A DNA stretch of 50,185 nt from an uncultured Chromatiales bacterium (GTDB lineage: Bacteria; Pseudomonadota; Gammaproteobacteria; Steroidobacterales; BM003). Position numbers and translations under genes: made by a program. Where the stretch lies: positions 1 through 50,185 of the forward strand of contig CAKZML010000304.1 in NCBI GenBank assembly GCA_937128475.1, read 5' to 3'. The notes under the pieces are model-generated. The model worked only from the letters and a program-made list of their open reading frames with translations. It searched no databases and was not told where the DNA came from. Every line of letters starts with the position of its first letter. Within the stretch, counting starts at the first letter, position 1. Of this stretch, positions 33,710-42,211 are shown piece after piece.

Positions 33710-34336
33710 ATGCCCACCCTGCTTAGACTGGACAGCAGCCTGTATTCAAGCCAGGGCGTGTCCAGCCAGCTGACAGACTTGTTTACCCGGCAGTGGGTAG
33801 AAAGCCATCCGGATACCCGGGTCATATACCGTGACTTGTCGGTCAGTCCACCGCCCCACCTGGACGCCGGTTATATGGATGGCCTGGCATTAAAGCCCGG
33901 GCAGCGCACGGAAGATCAGCAGCGACGGGTCGATGCAGCGGATATCTTGATAGAAGAAGTCCGCCAGGCGGAGGTGTTGGTAATCGGACTGCCCCTGTAC
34001 AACTTCGGTATCCCTTCCACACTTAAGGCCTGGTTTGACCACATCTCCAGGGCCGGCGAGACGTTCTATTACGAGGAATCCGGGCCGGTCGGAATGCTAT
34101 CAGGACGCCGGGTCTTCGCCCTGTCCACACGGGGTGACGAGGTAAAAGCCTCCGCCAGGGACCCACAGACTGACCATGTAAAAGAAATTCTGAACTTCCT
34201 GGGAATCACGGATATCCAATTCATCTATGCCGGGGGACTGACGATAGACGACCAGTCCCGGGAGGCCGGCATGACCGAAGCTAAAAAACAAATTGCCCGG
34301 CATACGACTCCAGGGTCGAATCGGGCCCAGCGTTAA
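33710..34336 (+). CDS. azoR: FMN-dependent NADH-azoreductase
   Basis: Flavodoxin-fold oxidoreductase of 208 residues that reduces quinones and azo compounds with NADH. The N-terminal LLRLDSSLYSSQGVSSQLTDLF segment binds FMN phosphate (Ser-Ser-x-Ser-type). PLYNFGIPSTLKAWFDHISRAGETFYY (about residues 94-120) is the diagnostic AzoR signature. ALSTRGDEVK follows near 140. An AAGGAG Shine-Dalgarno sits seven bases upstream. It probably protects against quinone stress. It is 20 bases from the pirin gene, with which it may be co-transcribed. Confidence 0.93.
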   Translation: MPTLLRLDSSLYSSQGVSSQLTDLFTRQWVESHPDTRVIYRDLSVSPPPHLDAGYMDGLALKPGQRTEDQQRRVDAADILIEEVRQAEVLVIGLPLYNFGIPSTLKAWFDHISRAGETFYYEESGPVGMLSGRRVFALSTRGDEVKASARDPQTDHVKEILNFLGITDIQFIYAGGLTIDDQSREAGMTEAKKQIARHTTPGSNRAQR

Positions 34337-34355
34337 AAGTCGGGAGCACCCGGGT

Positions 34356-35207
34356 ATGACACTACGCAGCGTGAAACAGATCATTGTCGGCAAGCCATCC
34401 TCGGATGGCGCCGGTGTTCGACTGACTCGAACCCTGGGCGCATCCGCAAGCGCTCGCCACGACCCGTTCCTGCTGCTGGATGAATTCGGATCCGACGATG
34501 CCAATGACTACATCGCCGGCTTCCCCAATCATCCCCACCGGGGATTCGAGACCGTGACCTACATGCTGAACGGCGAAATGCTGCATGAAGACCACATGGG
34601 TAACAAAGGCCGCATGGCACCCGGGGCCGTGCAATGGATGACCGCTGGCCGGGGCATTATTCATTCGGAAATGCCTCAGCAGGAAGAAGGCCGCATGCGA
34701 GGCTTCCAGCTTTGGATCAACCTGCCGGCCCGGGACAAGATGTGCGACCCCGCCTACCAGGAATTTGCGGAGCAGGAGATTCCCCGGGTGAACCTGGATG
34801 GCCAGGGCTGGATCAAGGTGATTGCCGGCGAGCTTAGCCTGGCTGGACAAAGCGTACAGGGGCCGGTGCGCGGCATAGCCACCGATCCGGTCTACATGGA
34901 TATCGCCCTGGATCCTGGACAGTCGGTGGAGTTGCCCCTGCCCGGTGCCCACAACGCGCTGATCTATGTTTACGAGGGCAAGGTGCTGCTGGACGGACAG
35001 GAAGTATCCTCCAGGCAGGCGGCAATACTTGGCGATGGAGAGCAGCTGAGTCTGCAGGCTCCGGTCGACCAATCGACCCGGCTGTTATTGATCGCAGCAC
35101 GGCCTATCGGCGAACCGGTGGTCCAGTACGGACCGTTCGTCATGAACACTTCGGATGAAATCCGGCAAGCCATCCAGGACTTTCAGTCCGGACGGCTCAC
35201 CGACTAG
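34356..35207 (+). CDS. Pirin family protein
   Basis: Bicupin iron-binding protein of 283 residues. The metal-binding segment FPNHPHRGFETVTYML (His59 and His61) with HEDHMGN (about 77-83) and GRGIIHSEMPQQ (His and Glu near 103-106) gives the cupin ligands. Pirins can act as quercetinases or as redox-dependent regulators. The start at 34356 has GGGAG nine bases upstream and matches the family N-terminus (MTLRSVKQII); the longer frame upstream overlaps azoR. The second cupin half ends with QYGPFVMNTSDEIRQAIQDFQSG, as usual. Placement after an azoreductase suggests a common redox response, which is inference. Confidence 0.92.
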   Translation: MTLRSVKQIIVGKPSSDGAGVRLTRTLGASASARHDPFLLLDEFGSDDANDYIAGFPNHPHRGFETVTYMLNGEMLHEDHMGNKGRMAPGAVQWMTAGRGIIHSEMPQQEEGRMRGFQLWINLPARDKMCDPAYQEFAEQEIPRVNLDGQGWIKVIAGELSLAGQSVQGPVRGIATDPVYMDIALDPGQSVELPLPGAHNALIYVYEGKVLLDGQEVSSRQAAILGDGEQLSLQAPVDQSTRLLLIAARPIGEPVVQYGPFVMNTSDEIRQAIQDFQSGRLTD

Positions 35208-35218
35208 TCACGGCCCAC

Positions 35219-36901
35219 TCAGGCCGGGACGTATTCCGAGTACCCGGGCTCCCAGATGAAGTCATTCAGGCGCTGAATACGCTCTTCATCCGTCATCTTT
35301 TCCCCAATACCCTCTTCGGCGGCAACTCGCATGACTGCCTCGGCCACCTTGCGGGAAATCTCTCTCAGCCTGGAGACCTCGGGGAACAGCATTCCCGCGT
35401 CCAGCTCTTCCTGGGAAACGTTCTGGGCCAATGCATAAGCCGCTGAGCGAACCATGCCACTGCTGATCGTTGCGCAACCTGCCAGCAACGCACCCATACC
35501 GACGCCCGGGAAAATAAAGACGTTATTACATTGCCCGATCTCATATTCCCTGCCGCCATATTGCACCGGCGGGAACGGACTGCCGGTGGCAACCAGCGCC
35601 TGACCGTCCGTCCATTCCAGCACTTCAGCCGGCACGGCCTCGCTCAGGTCGGTGGGATTGGAAATCGGCAGGATTACCGGACGCTTCACGTGCCGGGCCA
35701 TTTCCTTCACGACCTCCTCGTTGAAACTCCGGGGCTGACCGGACGCACCCACCAGTACGGTGGGCTTGAAGAAGCGCACCACATCCAGCAGGGTCCGGCG
35801 ATCTTCCGGATTACCCATGCCCAGTTCCTGGGCCAGTTCCAGGGGCATGGCCAGGTCGCGTTTGTATGCCTCGGGGAAGTCCTGGTCAGAAACCAGCAAT
35901 CCGCGGCTGTCCATGACGCCAACCTGGGTAGGCAGACCACCCGCTTCGACGATCGCACCGCGAACCTGCCTGACAATGCCCAGGCCCGCTGCGCCGGCCC
36001 CGTAGACCAGCACACGCTGGTCGGTAATGTCTTTGCCGGAAATTCTCATGGCGCTGATGGTTCCAGCCAGTACTACCGCACCGGTACCCTGGATGTCGTC
36101 ATTGAATGACGGCACCTGGTTACGGTAGCGATCCAGAATCTTCAGGGCATTGTCCTTGCGCAGGTCTTCCCACTGCACCACGGCACCGGGCAACACCTCG
36201 ACCACGGCTTCGACAAATTCCTGTACCAGCTCGTCATATTCCTTGCCACGCAAACGGCGCCCCGGGTAACCGACATACATGTCGTCTTCCAGCAGCAACT
36301 CGTTATTGGTCCCTACATCCAGACTCACCGGCAGGGTATGCCGGGGGTGAATGCCGGCAGCGGCGCAATACAGGGCCAGCTTGCCGATGGCCAGGGCCAT
36401 ACCGCCTGCACCCTGGTCACCGATACCCAGGATGGCCTCGTTGTCGGTTACCACCATCAGGCGGATATCCCGATCGCCGACCGCATCACGAATGACCTGG
36501 GCAATCTTGCCCCGGTGATCCGGAGTGATCCAGATGCCCCGTCCGCGACGGTACACGTGGCTGTAACGCTGGGTGGCCAGGCCGACCGTGGGGGTGTAGA
36601 CGATGGGCATCAGCTCTTCAAGATGATCCGCCAACACCCGGTAATACAGCTGCTCGTTGCGTTCCTGGAGGTCGGCCAGGTCCACATACTTGCCCAGGGG
36701 CGTGCTCTTGCCCTGCAAGGCTTCGTATACGCGCCTAGCCTGCCCTTCCATTGTCATTACCCGGTGGGGGAGCAATCCCTCTACACCAAGTGCCTTCCGC
36801 TCTTCGCGGGTCAGGGCTGTGCCCTTGTTTAGCAGCGGATCACGTATCAAATCGTGGCCCCGTTTCTTTACCTGCTGTTGTATGTCTTTAGATGTGCTCA
36901 T
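35219..36901 (-). CDS. maeA: NAD-dependent malic enzyme
   Basis: Oxidative decarboxylase of malate to pyruvate (560 residues, MaeA/SfcA type). The N-terminal RDPLLNKGTALTREER and GLLPHRV segments, the YTPTVGLATQRYSHVYRRGRGIW motif, and the metal-binding FNDDIQGTGAVVLAGTISAM segment (Asp-Asp, about residues 265-290) are typical. The NAD-binding VYGAGAAGLGIVRQVRGA segment and the ATGSPFPPVQYGGREYEIGQCNNVFIFPG motif follow in order, given here in pieces. It converges on the pirin gene and is separated from the glycosyltransferase gene by about 105 bases without other features. NADPH-linked supply of lipid reductant is not implied, since this subgroup is NAD-type. Confidence 0.95.
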   Translation of the reverse strand: MSTSKDIQQQVKKRGHDLIRDPLLNKGTALTREERKALGVEGLLPHRVMTMEGQARRVYEALQGKSTPLGKYVDLADLQERNEQLYYRVLADHLEELMPIVYTPTVGLATQRYSHVYRRGRGIWITPDHRGKIAQVIRDAVGDRDIRLMVVTDNEAILGIGDQGAGGMALAIGKLALYCAAAGIHPRHTLPVSLDVGTNNELLLEDDMYVGYPGRRLRGKEYDELVQEFVEAVVEVLPGAVVQWEDLRKDNALKILDRYRNQVPSFNDDIQGTGAVVLAGTISAMRISGKDITDQRVLVYGAGAAGLGIVRQVRGAIVEAGGLPTQVGVMDSRGLLVSDQDFPEAYKRDLAMPLELAQELGMGNPEDRRTLLDVVRFFKPTVLVGASGQPRSFNEEVVKEMARHVKRPVILPISNPTDLSEAVPAEVLEWTDGQALVATGSPFPPVQYGGREYEIGQCNNVFIFPGVGMGALLAGCATISSGMVRSAAYALAQNVSQEELDAGMLFPEVSRLREISRKVAEAVMRVAAEEGIGEKMTDEERIQRLNDFIWEPGYSEYVPA

Positions 36902-37007
36902 GTTTCCTTAACCAAGCAAAAACCTGTGAGAAAGGTAGCCTAACACCTCCCATTCCGGAACCGGGAGTTGTACTGATATTGAGTCGAAAATTCACTAACT
37001 GGCACGC

Positions 37008-38087
37008 TCAGCGGTTGTTAAGGGACGCGCCTTCCAGTGCCTTTTCAATGGCCAACTGGACTGCCTCCACGCTTATCAGTTCCATAGCATCAGGATCCCG
37101 CACCCGGGCGCCCCAGGGAAGCTCATCCACAGACTTGCCAAACTGCCGCCGAACGGCCTCCGGGTAGGCATCCACCACCAGGTCCTGGGACAGGTAAGGC
37201 CCGGTCCGGTGGCGGTTTGAGGTGGCGTACAAGCCAATCACCGGGGTGCCGGCTGCGGTGGCCATATGGGCCGGTCCCGAATCCGGACACAGCAGCACGC
37301 TTGCGCGGGACAACACCGCCAACAGTTGCTTGAGGTTGGTCTTGCCAATCATATTTACCGGCGTGCAGCGACTCAGGCGCGAGATGTCCTCACCGTACTG
37401 CTTCTCCAGGTCCGTCGGGCCACCAGTCAGGATGACCCGGGCGCCAAAGGTATCGCTCGCAAAATCGCTCACCCGGGCGTAATGCTCCGGCAGCCAATTC
37501 CGAAAATTTCGCGCCCGCTGGCTGCTACAGGGACTGATCAGTAGCGTCGGCCTGTCGCTGTCAGGAATAAGCTGGCGCGCAAACTCGCGATCCTCTTCGG
37601 ACACGGGAATGTCCCAGCGAAGGACTTTCTCGGTCACCCCCAGGGCACGGATGAATTCAAACAAACCATCCAGCACATGCTGCCTTGGAGTCGCCGGAAT
37701 CCGGTGAGAGGTAAACAACCACTGGAAGTCCTTGGCCCGGGCCCGGTCAAACCCCAGTCGCACATCGGCATCAATCATTCTTGCTGCCAGGTTGGCGCGC
37801 AGTGAGGCATGCATGCACAGCAAGACCTCGAACTTTCGGCCTGCCAGCTGGCTACGCAGGTCTCGATACGCATCCCGGCCCCGGGATTTATCGAAAATGA
37901 TAAACTCCACGCCTTCCATACCGGCCATCAGGGAGGCCTCTAACTTGCCGATTACCCAGACAATGCGCGTACCAGGCCATACCTTCTGCAACGTCCTGAC
38001 CACCGGGACCACGTGACAGGTGTCACCGATGGCTGAAAGGCGCAACAGACAGAGTTCCTTCGGGGGATTGGATAGCGCGAGGTTCAT
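37008..38087 (-). CDS. Glycosyltransferase family 9 (heptosyltransferase-like)
   Basis: LPS-core glycosyltransferase of family 9 (359 residues), transferring a heptose-like sugar at the inner face of the membrane. The N-terminal LLRLSAIGDTCHVVPVVRTLQKVWP region (about residues 14-38) and the C-terminal nucleotide-sugar-binding segments ILTGGPTD and CPDSGPAHMATAAGTPVIGLYATSNRHRTGP (about 268-298) are clear. This subgroup is close to WaaC/WaaF/WaaQ types, but the acceptor is unknown. It starts only three bases from the Kdo kinase gene on the opposite strand, so the two share an unusually tight divergent start region. Confidence 0.9.
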   Translation of the reverse strand: MNLALSNPPKELCLLRLSAIGDTCHVVPVVRTLQKVWPGTRIVWVIGKLEASLMAGMEGVEFIIFDKSRGRDAYRDLRSQLAGRKFEVLLCMHASLRANLAARMIDADVRLGFDRARAKDFQWLFTSHRIPATPRQHVLDGLFEFIRALGVTEKVLRWDIPVSEEDREFARQLIPDSDRPTLLISPCSSQRARNFRNWLPEHYARVSDFASDTFGARVILTGGPTDLEKQYGEDISRLSRCTPVNMIGKTNLKQLLAVLSRASVLLCPDSGPAHMATAAGTPVIGLYATSNRHRTGPYLSQDLVVDAYPEAVRRQFGKSVDELPWGARVRDPDAMELISVEAVQLAIEKALEGASLNNR

Positions 38088-38090
38088 AGC

Positions 38091-38804
38091 GTGAACGTGA
38101 CTTACCAGGCTTTGGCTCAGGGGGCCATGCTATACGATGGCTCGAGGCTGGACCAGATGCAGCCCGAACAGTTCGAGATGGACTACTGGCAGAGCCAACC
38201 CAACCCACCGGAATTAGCCACCGGTGGCCGGGGCACGGTGGTGTTCATCGGCGGTGACCAGTTTTCCTGGGCCTTGCGGCATTATCGGCGAGGCGGCCTA
38301 CCCGGGCGGGTACTCAGCGACCAGTTTTTGTTCCTGGGTGAAAACCCCACACGCTCTTTCAGGGAATTTCGCTTGCTGGCCATGCTCTACGACATGGGGC
38401 TTCCGGTACCCCGCCCGGTGGCGGCACGCTATGTGCGATCTGGCGCGATCTATCGCGCAGACCTGATCACCGCGCGAATTCCCGAGGCCAGGCCCCTGTC
38501 CAGCCTTCTCGACTCGGCTGAGCTCGGCAACGAAATCTGGGCGAACACCGGCAAGCTGATCCGACGCTTTCACGATGCGGGTGTCTGCCACGCCGATCTC
38601 AATGCCCACAACATCATGGTGAATTCATCAGGGGAATTGTTCCTGCTGGATTTTGACCGTGGAACGATTCGTCAGGACGGACAATGGAAGCAGGCAAACC
38701 TGCAGCGCCTGCGGCGCTCCCTGGACAAGATCAGTGGCGCAAATCCGGGGATCAATGTCAGCGAGGCCGACTGGTCCCGGTTGCTCGAAGCGTATAGCGA
38801 ATGA
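38091..38804 (+). CDS. kdkA: 3-deoxy-D-manno-octulosonic acid kinase
   Basis: Kinase of the WaaP/KdkA family that phosphorylates the Kdo residue of lipid A-core, 237 residues. The kinase core has ALRHYRRGGL (lysine-equivalent region), REFRLLAMLYDMGLPVPRPVAA, and the catalytic loop HDAGVCHADLNAHNIMV (HADLN, about residues 164-168), followed by LLDFDRG. The GTG at 38091 is chosen because the N-terminus then matches the length and FEMDYW pattern of Haemophilus KdkA. Its start is three bases from the glycosyltransferase start, and the adjacency links both to LPS core synthesis. Confidence 0.92.
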   Translation: MNVTYQALAQGAMLYDGSRLDQMQPEQFEMDYWQSQPNPPELATGGRGTVVFIGGDQFSWALRHYRRGGLPGRVLSDQFLFLGENPTRSFREFRLLAMLYDMGLPVPRPVAARYVRSGAIYRADLITARIPEARPLSSLLDSAELGNEIWANTGKLIRRFHDAGVCHADLNAHNIMVNSSGELFLLDFDRGTIRQDGQWKQANLQRLRRSLDKISGANPGINVSEADWSRLLEAYSE

Positions 38805-38825
38805 CCCGGAGCCGGACGCACTGTT

Positions 38826-39335
38826 ATGAATTCTGATCTAACCCGCCCGACAGCAATGCTGGATGTCTACTCCGGCGTGGTTCTGCCGAAATGGATCGAC
38901 TACAACGGCCACATGAACCTGGCCTATTACGTGCTGGCATTCGACTATGCTACCGACGTATTCCTGGATTACCTGGGCCTGACTGAAAGGTTCAGGGCCA
39001 CCCATGACAGTTCTACATTCGCTGCTGAAATACATGTCAGCTACGCCAGGGAATTACAGGTGGGCGATGCGTTCCGCATCAGCACCCAGTTGATCGATTA
39101 CGATGAGAAACGTATCCACTATTTTCACCGGATGAACCACCTGGGCGAAGGCTGGGCAGCCGCCGGGAATGAATTGATGAGCCTGCACATGGACATGTCG
39201 GCACGCAAGGTCGCGCCCATGCACCCGGACATCCAGGCCAACCTGGCCGAACTGATGTCAGACCACGCAGCCCTGCCCGTCCCACCCGAGGTGGGGCGCG
39301 CAATGGGTATTCCCGGCGGACGAGGCTCTGGCTAG
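38826..39335 (+). CDS. Hotdog-fold thioesterase family protein
   Basis: Acyl-CoA thioesterase-like protein of the hotdog fold, 169 residues. The segment WIDYNGHMNLAYYVLAFDYATD (about residues 21-42) carries the conserved Asp-Tyr-Asn-Gly-His-Met-Asn active-site motif of 4HBT-type enzymes. The later strands HVSYARELQVGDAFRISTQLI and YFHRMNH fit the same fold. The same motif also appears in carnitine-dehydrogenase-linked thioesterases (betainyl-CoA thioesterase), so the substrate is unresolved. It converges on corA, and the two stop codons overlap at a CTAG tetranucleotide (39332-39335). Confidence 0.87.
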   Translation: MNSDLTRPTAMLDVYSGVVLPKWIDYNGHMNLAYYVLAFDYATDVFLDYLGLTERFRATHDSSTFAAEIHVSYARELQVGDAFRISTQLIDYDEKRIHYFHRMNHLGEGWAAAGNELMSLHMDMSARKVAPMHPDIQANLAELMSDHAALPVPPEVGRAMGIPGGRGSG

Positions 39336-40405
39336 AACCACTTGCGGCGCTTGAATACGTACAACATACCGCCTGAAATGCCTATCAACACCATCCAAAG
39401 CACCGGATAGCCATAACGGGTATTCAGTTCCGGCATATTCCAGGGGCTCAGTTCGGTGTTGAAATTCATCCCGTACAGGCCAACGACGAATGACAAGGGA
39501 ATAAAGATCGTGGCGATGATCGTCAACACACTCATTACCTCGTTCATCTTCTGACTGAGGGTAGACAGGTAAAGATCGTGCAGGCCCGAGGCCATGTCCC
39601 GATAGCTGTCCAGCAGCTCCAGGATATGCACCATGTGATCGTAGCAATCCCTGAGGAACAGGCGGGTTCGCTCTTCCATTAATGGATTATCTTCCCGGAT
39701 CAGCATATTGATCACTTCGCGCTGGGGCATCAAAGCCCGACGCGCACCAATCAAGTCCCGCTTGACCTGGTGTACAGCCTCCACCAGCTCTGGCTCGGGA
39801 TTACCCAGTACTTGCTCCTCGAGCTCAATCAAGCGATCACTGGTGTCATTGAGCATCGGGAAACCCAGGTCCACAACCAGGTCCAGCAAGGCATAGCACA
39901 TATAATCCGGGCCCAGCTTTCGAATACGACCGGTACCTCCATGGCGCAGTCGATGACGGATCGGTTCCATCAAATCCTCGTCACCCTCATGGAGGCTGAT
40001 GATGCAATTATCGCCGAGGAAGATACTGACCTGCTCCATCCTGAATCCCGACTCGTCCAGCAACGGTCTCTGCATCACGATGAAATACCAGTCACCAAAA
40101 ATCTCGAATTTGGGTCGTTGCCCGACGTTGATTACGTCTTCCAGGGCCAGGACGTGCAGGCCGAATTTTTCCGCCAGCTTGTGCAAGAAGGCCGGGCCAG
40201 GCTTGCCCTGAACGTGCAACCAGCGGGTATCGCCGTCGGCAATGGGCGCACTCCAGCGCTGCTCATCGGGATTGACGACCTCGTCCAACTCGTCAGGGCT
40301 GTAATCAAACAAGTGCAGCACCGCGTCCTGATCATGTTCAGCGTGCAGGTGGGACAATCCCGGGGATGCGCCGGGTGAGGTAAAACGATGCCTGCTGGAT
40401 GACAT
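39332..40405 (-). CDS. corA: CorA magnesium/cobalt transporter
   Basis: Divalent-cation channel of the CorA/MIT family (357 residues). A large cytoplasmic N-terminal domain (about residues 1-290) includes the long stalk helix. Two C-terminal transmembrane helices follow, with the YGMNF selectivity motif (GMN, about residues 312-317) between them, and the basic tail KRRKWF closes the protein. AAGGAG six bases before the ATG supports the start. It would import Mg2+ (or Co2+/Ni2+) across the inner membrane. It converges on the thioesterase gene. Confidence 0.95.
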   Translation of the reverse strand: MSSSRHRFTSPGASPGLSHLHAEHDQDAVLHLFDYSPDELDEVVNPDEQRWSAPIADGDTRWLHVQGKPGPAFLHKLAEKFGLHVLALEDVINVGQRPKFEIFGDWYFIVMQRPLLDESGFRMEQVSIFLGDNCIISLHEGDEDLMEPIRHRLRHGGTGRIRKLGPDYMCYALLDLVVDLGFPMLNDTSDRLIELEEQVLGNPEPELVEAVHQVKRDLIGARRALMPQREVINMLIREDNPLMEERTRLFLRDCYDHMVHILELLDSYRDMASGLHDLYLSTLSQKMNEVMSVLTIIATIFIPLSFVVGLYGMNFNTELSPWNMPELNTRYGYPVLWMVLIGISGGMLYVFKRRKWF

Positions 40406-40554
40406 ACTGACTCCTTATCTTTTTTGTCTTGCCACGATCAAATAGCCTGATCGGATGCGATCGCTACTGTTCACACGGTTTATTGCAGCTACACTAGATA
40501 GCCAACCACCTCCGGGCGCGTCCCGAACGATGAATAATGTAACAGGTAATACTC

Positions 40555-42132
40555 ATGAAACCACGCATCTCCGTCACCTTGATTATCGCTGCCATATTGG
40601 CGCTGGCCGGGTGCCAGGATCGCTCTCCGGTTGAGAATAGCGGGTCCCCGACACAAGCCGCCCCCGATAACTCCATTGCGGGCATCGACTGGTATTACGG
40701 AGATGTAGGCAAGGCCTTCGAGATGGCCCGGGAAGAAAACCGGCCCCTGTTCATGTTCTGGAGTGCCGAATGGTGCCCGGACTGTGCCCAGGTAAAGGGC
40801 ACGATTTTTAACCAGCGCAGCTTCATTGACCGCACCCGCCTGTTCCTCCCTGTCTGGCTTGATGGCGATACCGACCAGGGTCAGCAGCTCGGGGACAAGT
40901 TTGGCGTGTTCGGCTATCCCACCATGATTATCTTTGCCCCTGACGGAAGCCAGATCACGCGCCTGCCAGGCACCATTGATGTTGATCAATACAACCAGGC
41001 ACTGGATACCGCCCTGGCCGTCATGACGCCCGTTCCCGAGCTGCTCAACCGCTTGCTGTCTGATACCAAGACCGCCCTGGGCGAAGACGAGTGCCGGCTG
41101 CTTGCGTACTACAGCTGGGAACAAGATAACCAGCGGGCCTTGCTGGACCTTGACCCGGCACAGGCATTCTCTGCCATGGGCCAGGCCTGTCCAGACAACA
41201 TGAAGGTGGAGCGCTCTCGCCTGTACGTGGAGCAATTAAAAGCGATGCTCACCTCGGGAAAGATGTCCGGCAACGAGAAAAACCAGGCCGTCGAGCGACT
41301 GATCGCCATCGTTTCCGATCCGGGTACACGCATGGCCAACCTGGACCTGATCATCAACCTGCCGGGTGAGACCATCGCCGGACTCACCACGCCGGGCTCC
41401 GACCAACGCCAGGAGCTGGAAGATAGCTGGCGGCAAACCCTGGGGGCCCTGGAAAAAAACAGCAGCATTTCCGGATCGGAGCGTATTTACATCTCCCGGG
41501 CGCTTGTGCGAATCGCAAGAATGGATAACCCGGATGCCCAGCTGTCGGCCGAACTTTTGAAACACACTTCGGACGCTGCTAAATGGGTGGATGCCAACAC
41601 CACCGGGTACGAACGCCAGTCGGCCATCAATTCAGCCGCCAACACCCTGACCGAGGCCGGCCTGTATGACCAGAGCATTTCCCTGCTGAGCGCGGAACTG
41701 GGCAAGTCATCATCAACAATTTATTACATGAAAAAAATCTCAATCGCGGCACAGAAGGCAGGCAAGACAGACCAGGCACTGGACTGGCTACGCAAAGGCC
41801 ACGACGACGCTGCAGGCGCCGCCACCCGCTTCGAATGGGGCGTAAACCTGGTCCTGGGACTGGTGGATATGACCCCTGATCAAACAGAAGAAATTGAACA
41901 AACCACCGTGAGCCTCATCAATGAACTGGGACAGACAGAGGGCGCGCTGTACAACAGAAATGTAAAGCGCCTGAAGATGCTAGATGCTACATTTAGTCAG
42001 TGGAATGATAATAATTCGCGTCTCGCCAGCCTGCGAAACATTCGCGCCGCACTTACCGGTATATGCGAGAAAATCCCACAGCAACAGGCGACTCCCGCCA
42101 TTTGCGAGGAATTTCTGGCTGACATTGGTTGA
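40555..42132 (+). CDS. Thioredoxin-fold lipoprotein
   Basis: Exported lipoprotein of 525 residues. A lipoprotein signal ends in the lipobox ALAGC (about Cys20), followed by a disordered linker. A thioredoxin-like domain (about 45-160) holds the active site WCPDC (Trp73 to Cys77), preceded by FMFWSAE and followed by GVFGYPTMIIF with the cis-Pro. The remaining residues, about 165-525, look helical and repeat-like, ending in cysteine pairs (GICEKIP and AICEEF) that may form a disulfide. Periplasmic thiol-disulfide exchange is probable; the C-terminal region is not recognised. It stands alone between corA and the second cysteine synthase. Confidence 0.83.
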   Translation: MKPRISVTLIIAAILALAGCQDRSPVENSGSPTQAAPDNSIAGIDWYYGDVGKAFEMAREENRPLFMFWSAEWCPDCAQVKGTIFNQRSFIDRTRLFLPVWLDGDTDQGQQLGDKFGVFGYPTMIIFAPDGSQITRLPGTIDVDQYNQALDTALAVMTPVPELLNRLLSDTKTALGEDECRLLAYYSWEQDNQRALLDLDPAQAFSAMGQACPDNMKVERSRLYVEQLKAMLTSGKMSGNEKNQAVERLIAIVSDPGTRMANLDLIINLPGETIAGLTTPGSDQRQELEDSWRQTLGALEKNSSISGSERIYISRALVRIARMDNPDAQLSAELLKHTSDAAKWVDANTTGYERQSAINSAANTLTEAGLYDQSISLLSAELGKSSSTIYYMKKISIAAQKAGKTDQALDWLRKGHDDAAGAATRFEWGVNLVLGLVDMTPDQTEEIEQTTVSLINELGQTEGALYNRNVKRLKMLDATFSQWNDNNSRLASLRNIRAALTGICEKIPQQQATPAICEEFLADIG

Positions 42133-42211
42133 GTGAATTGGTAGAGACACATAGGGACATCACACACGAATTAGAAGGTCGCTGGCAGGACCTACTGAGG
42201 AGATCCTGATC

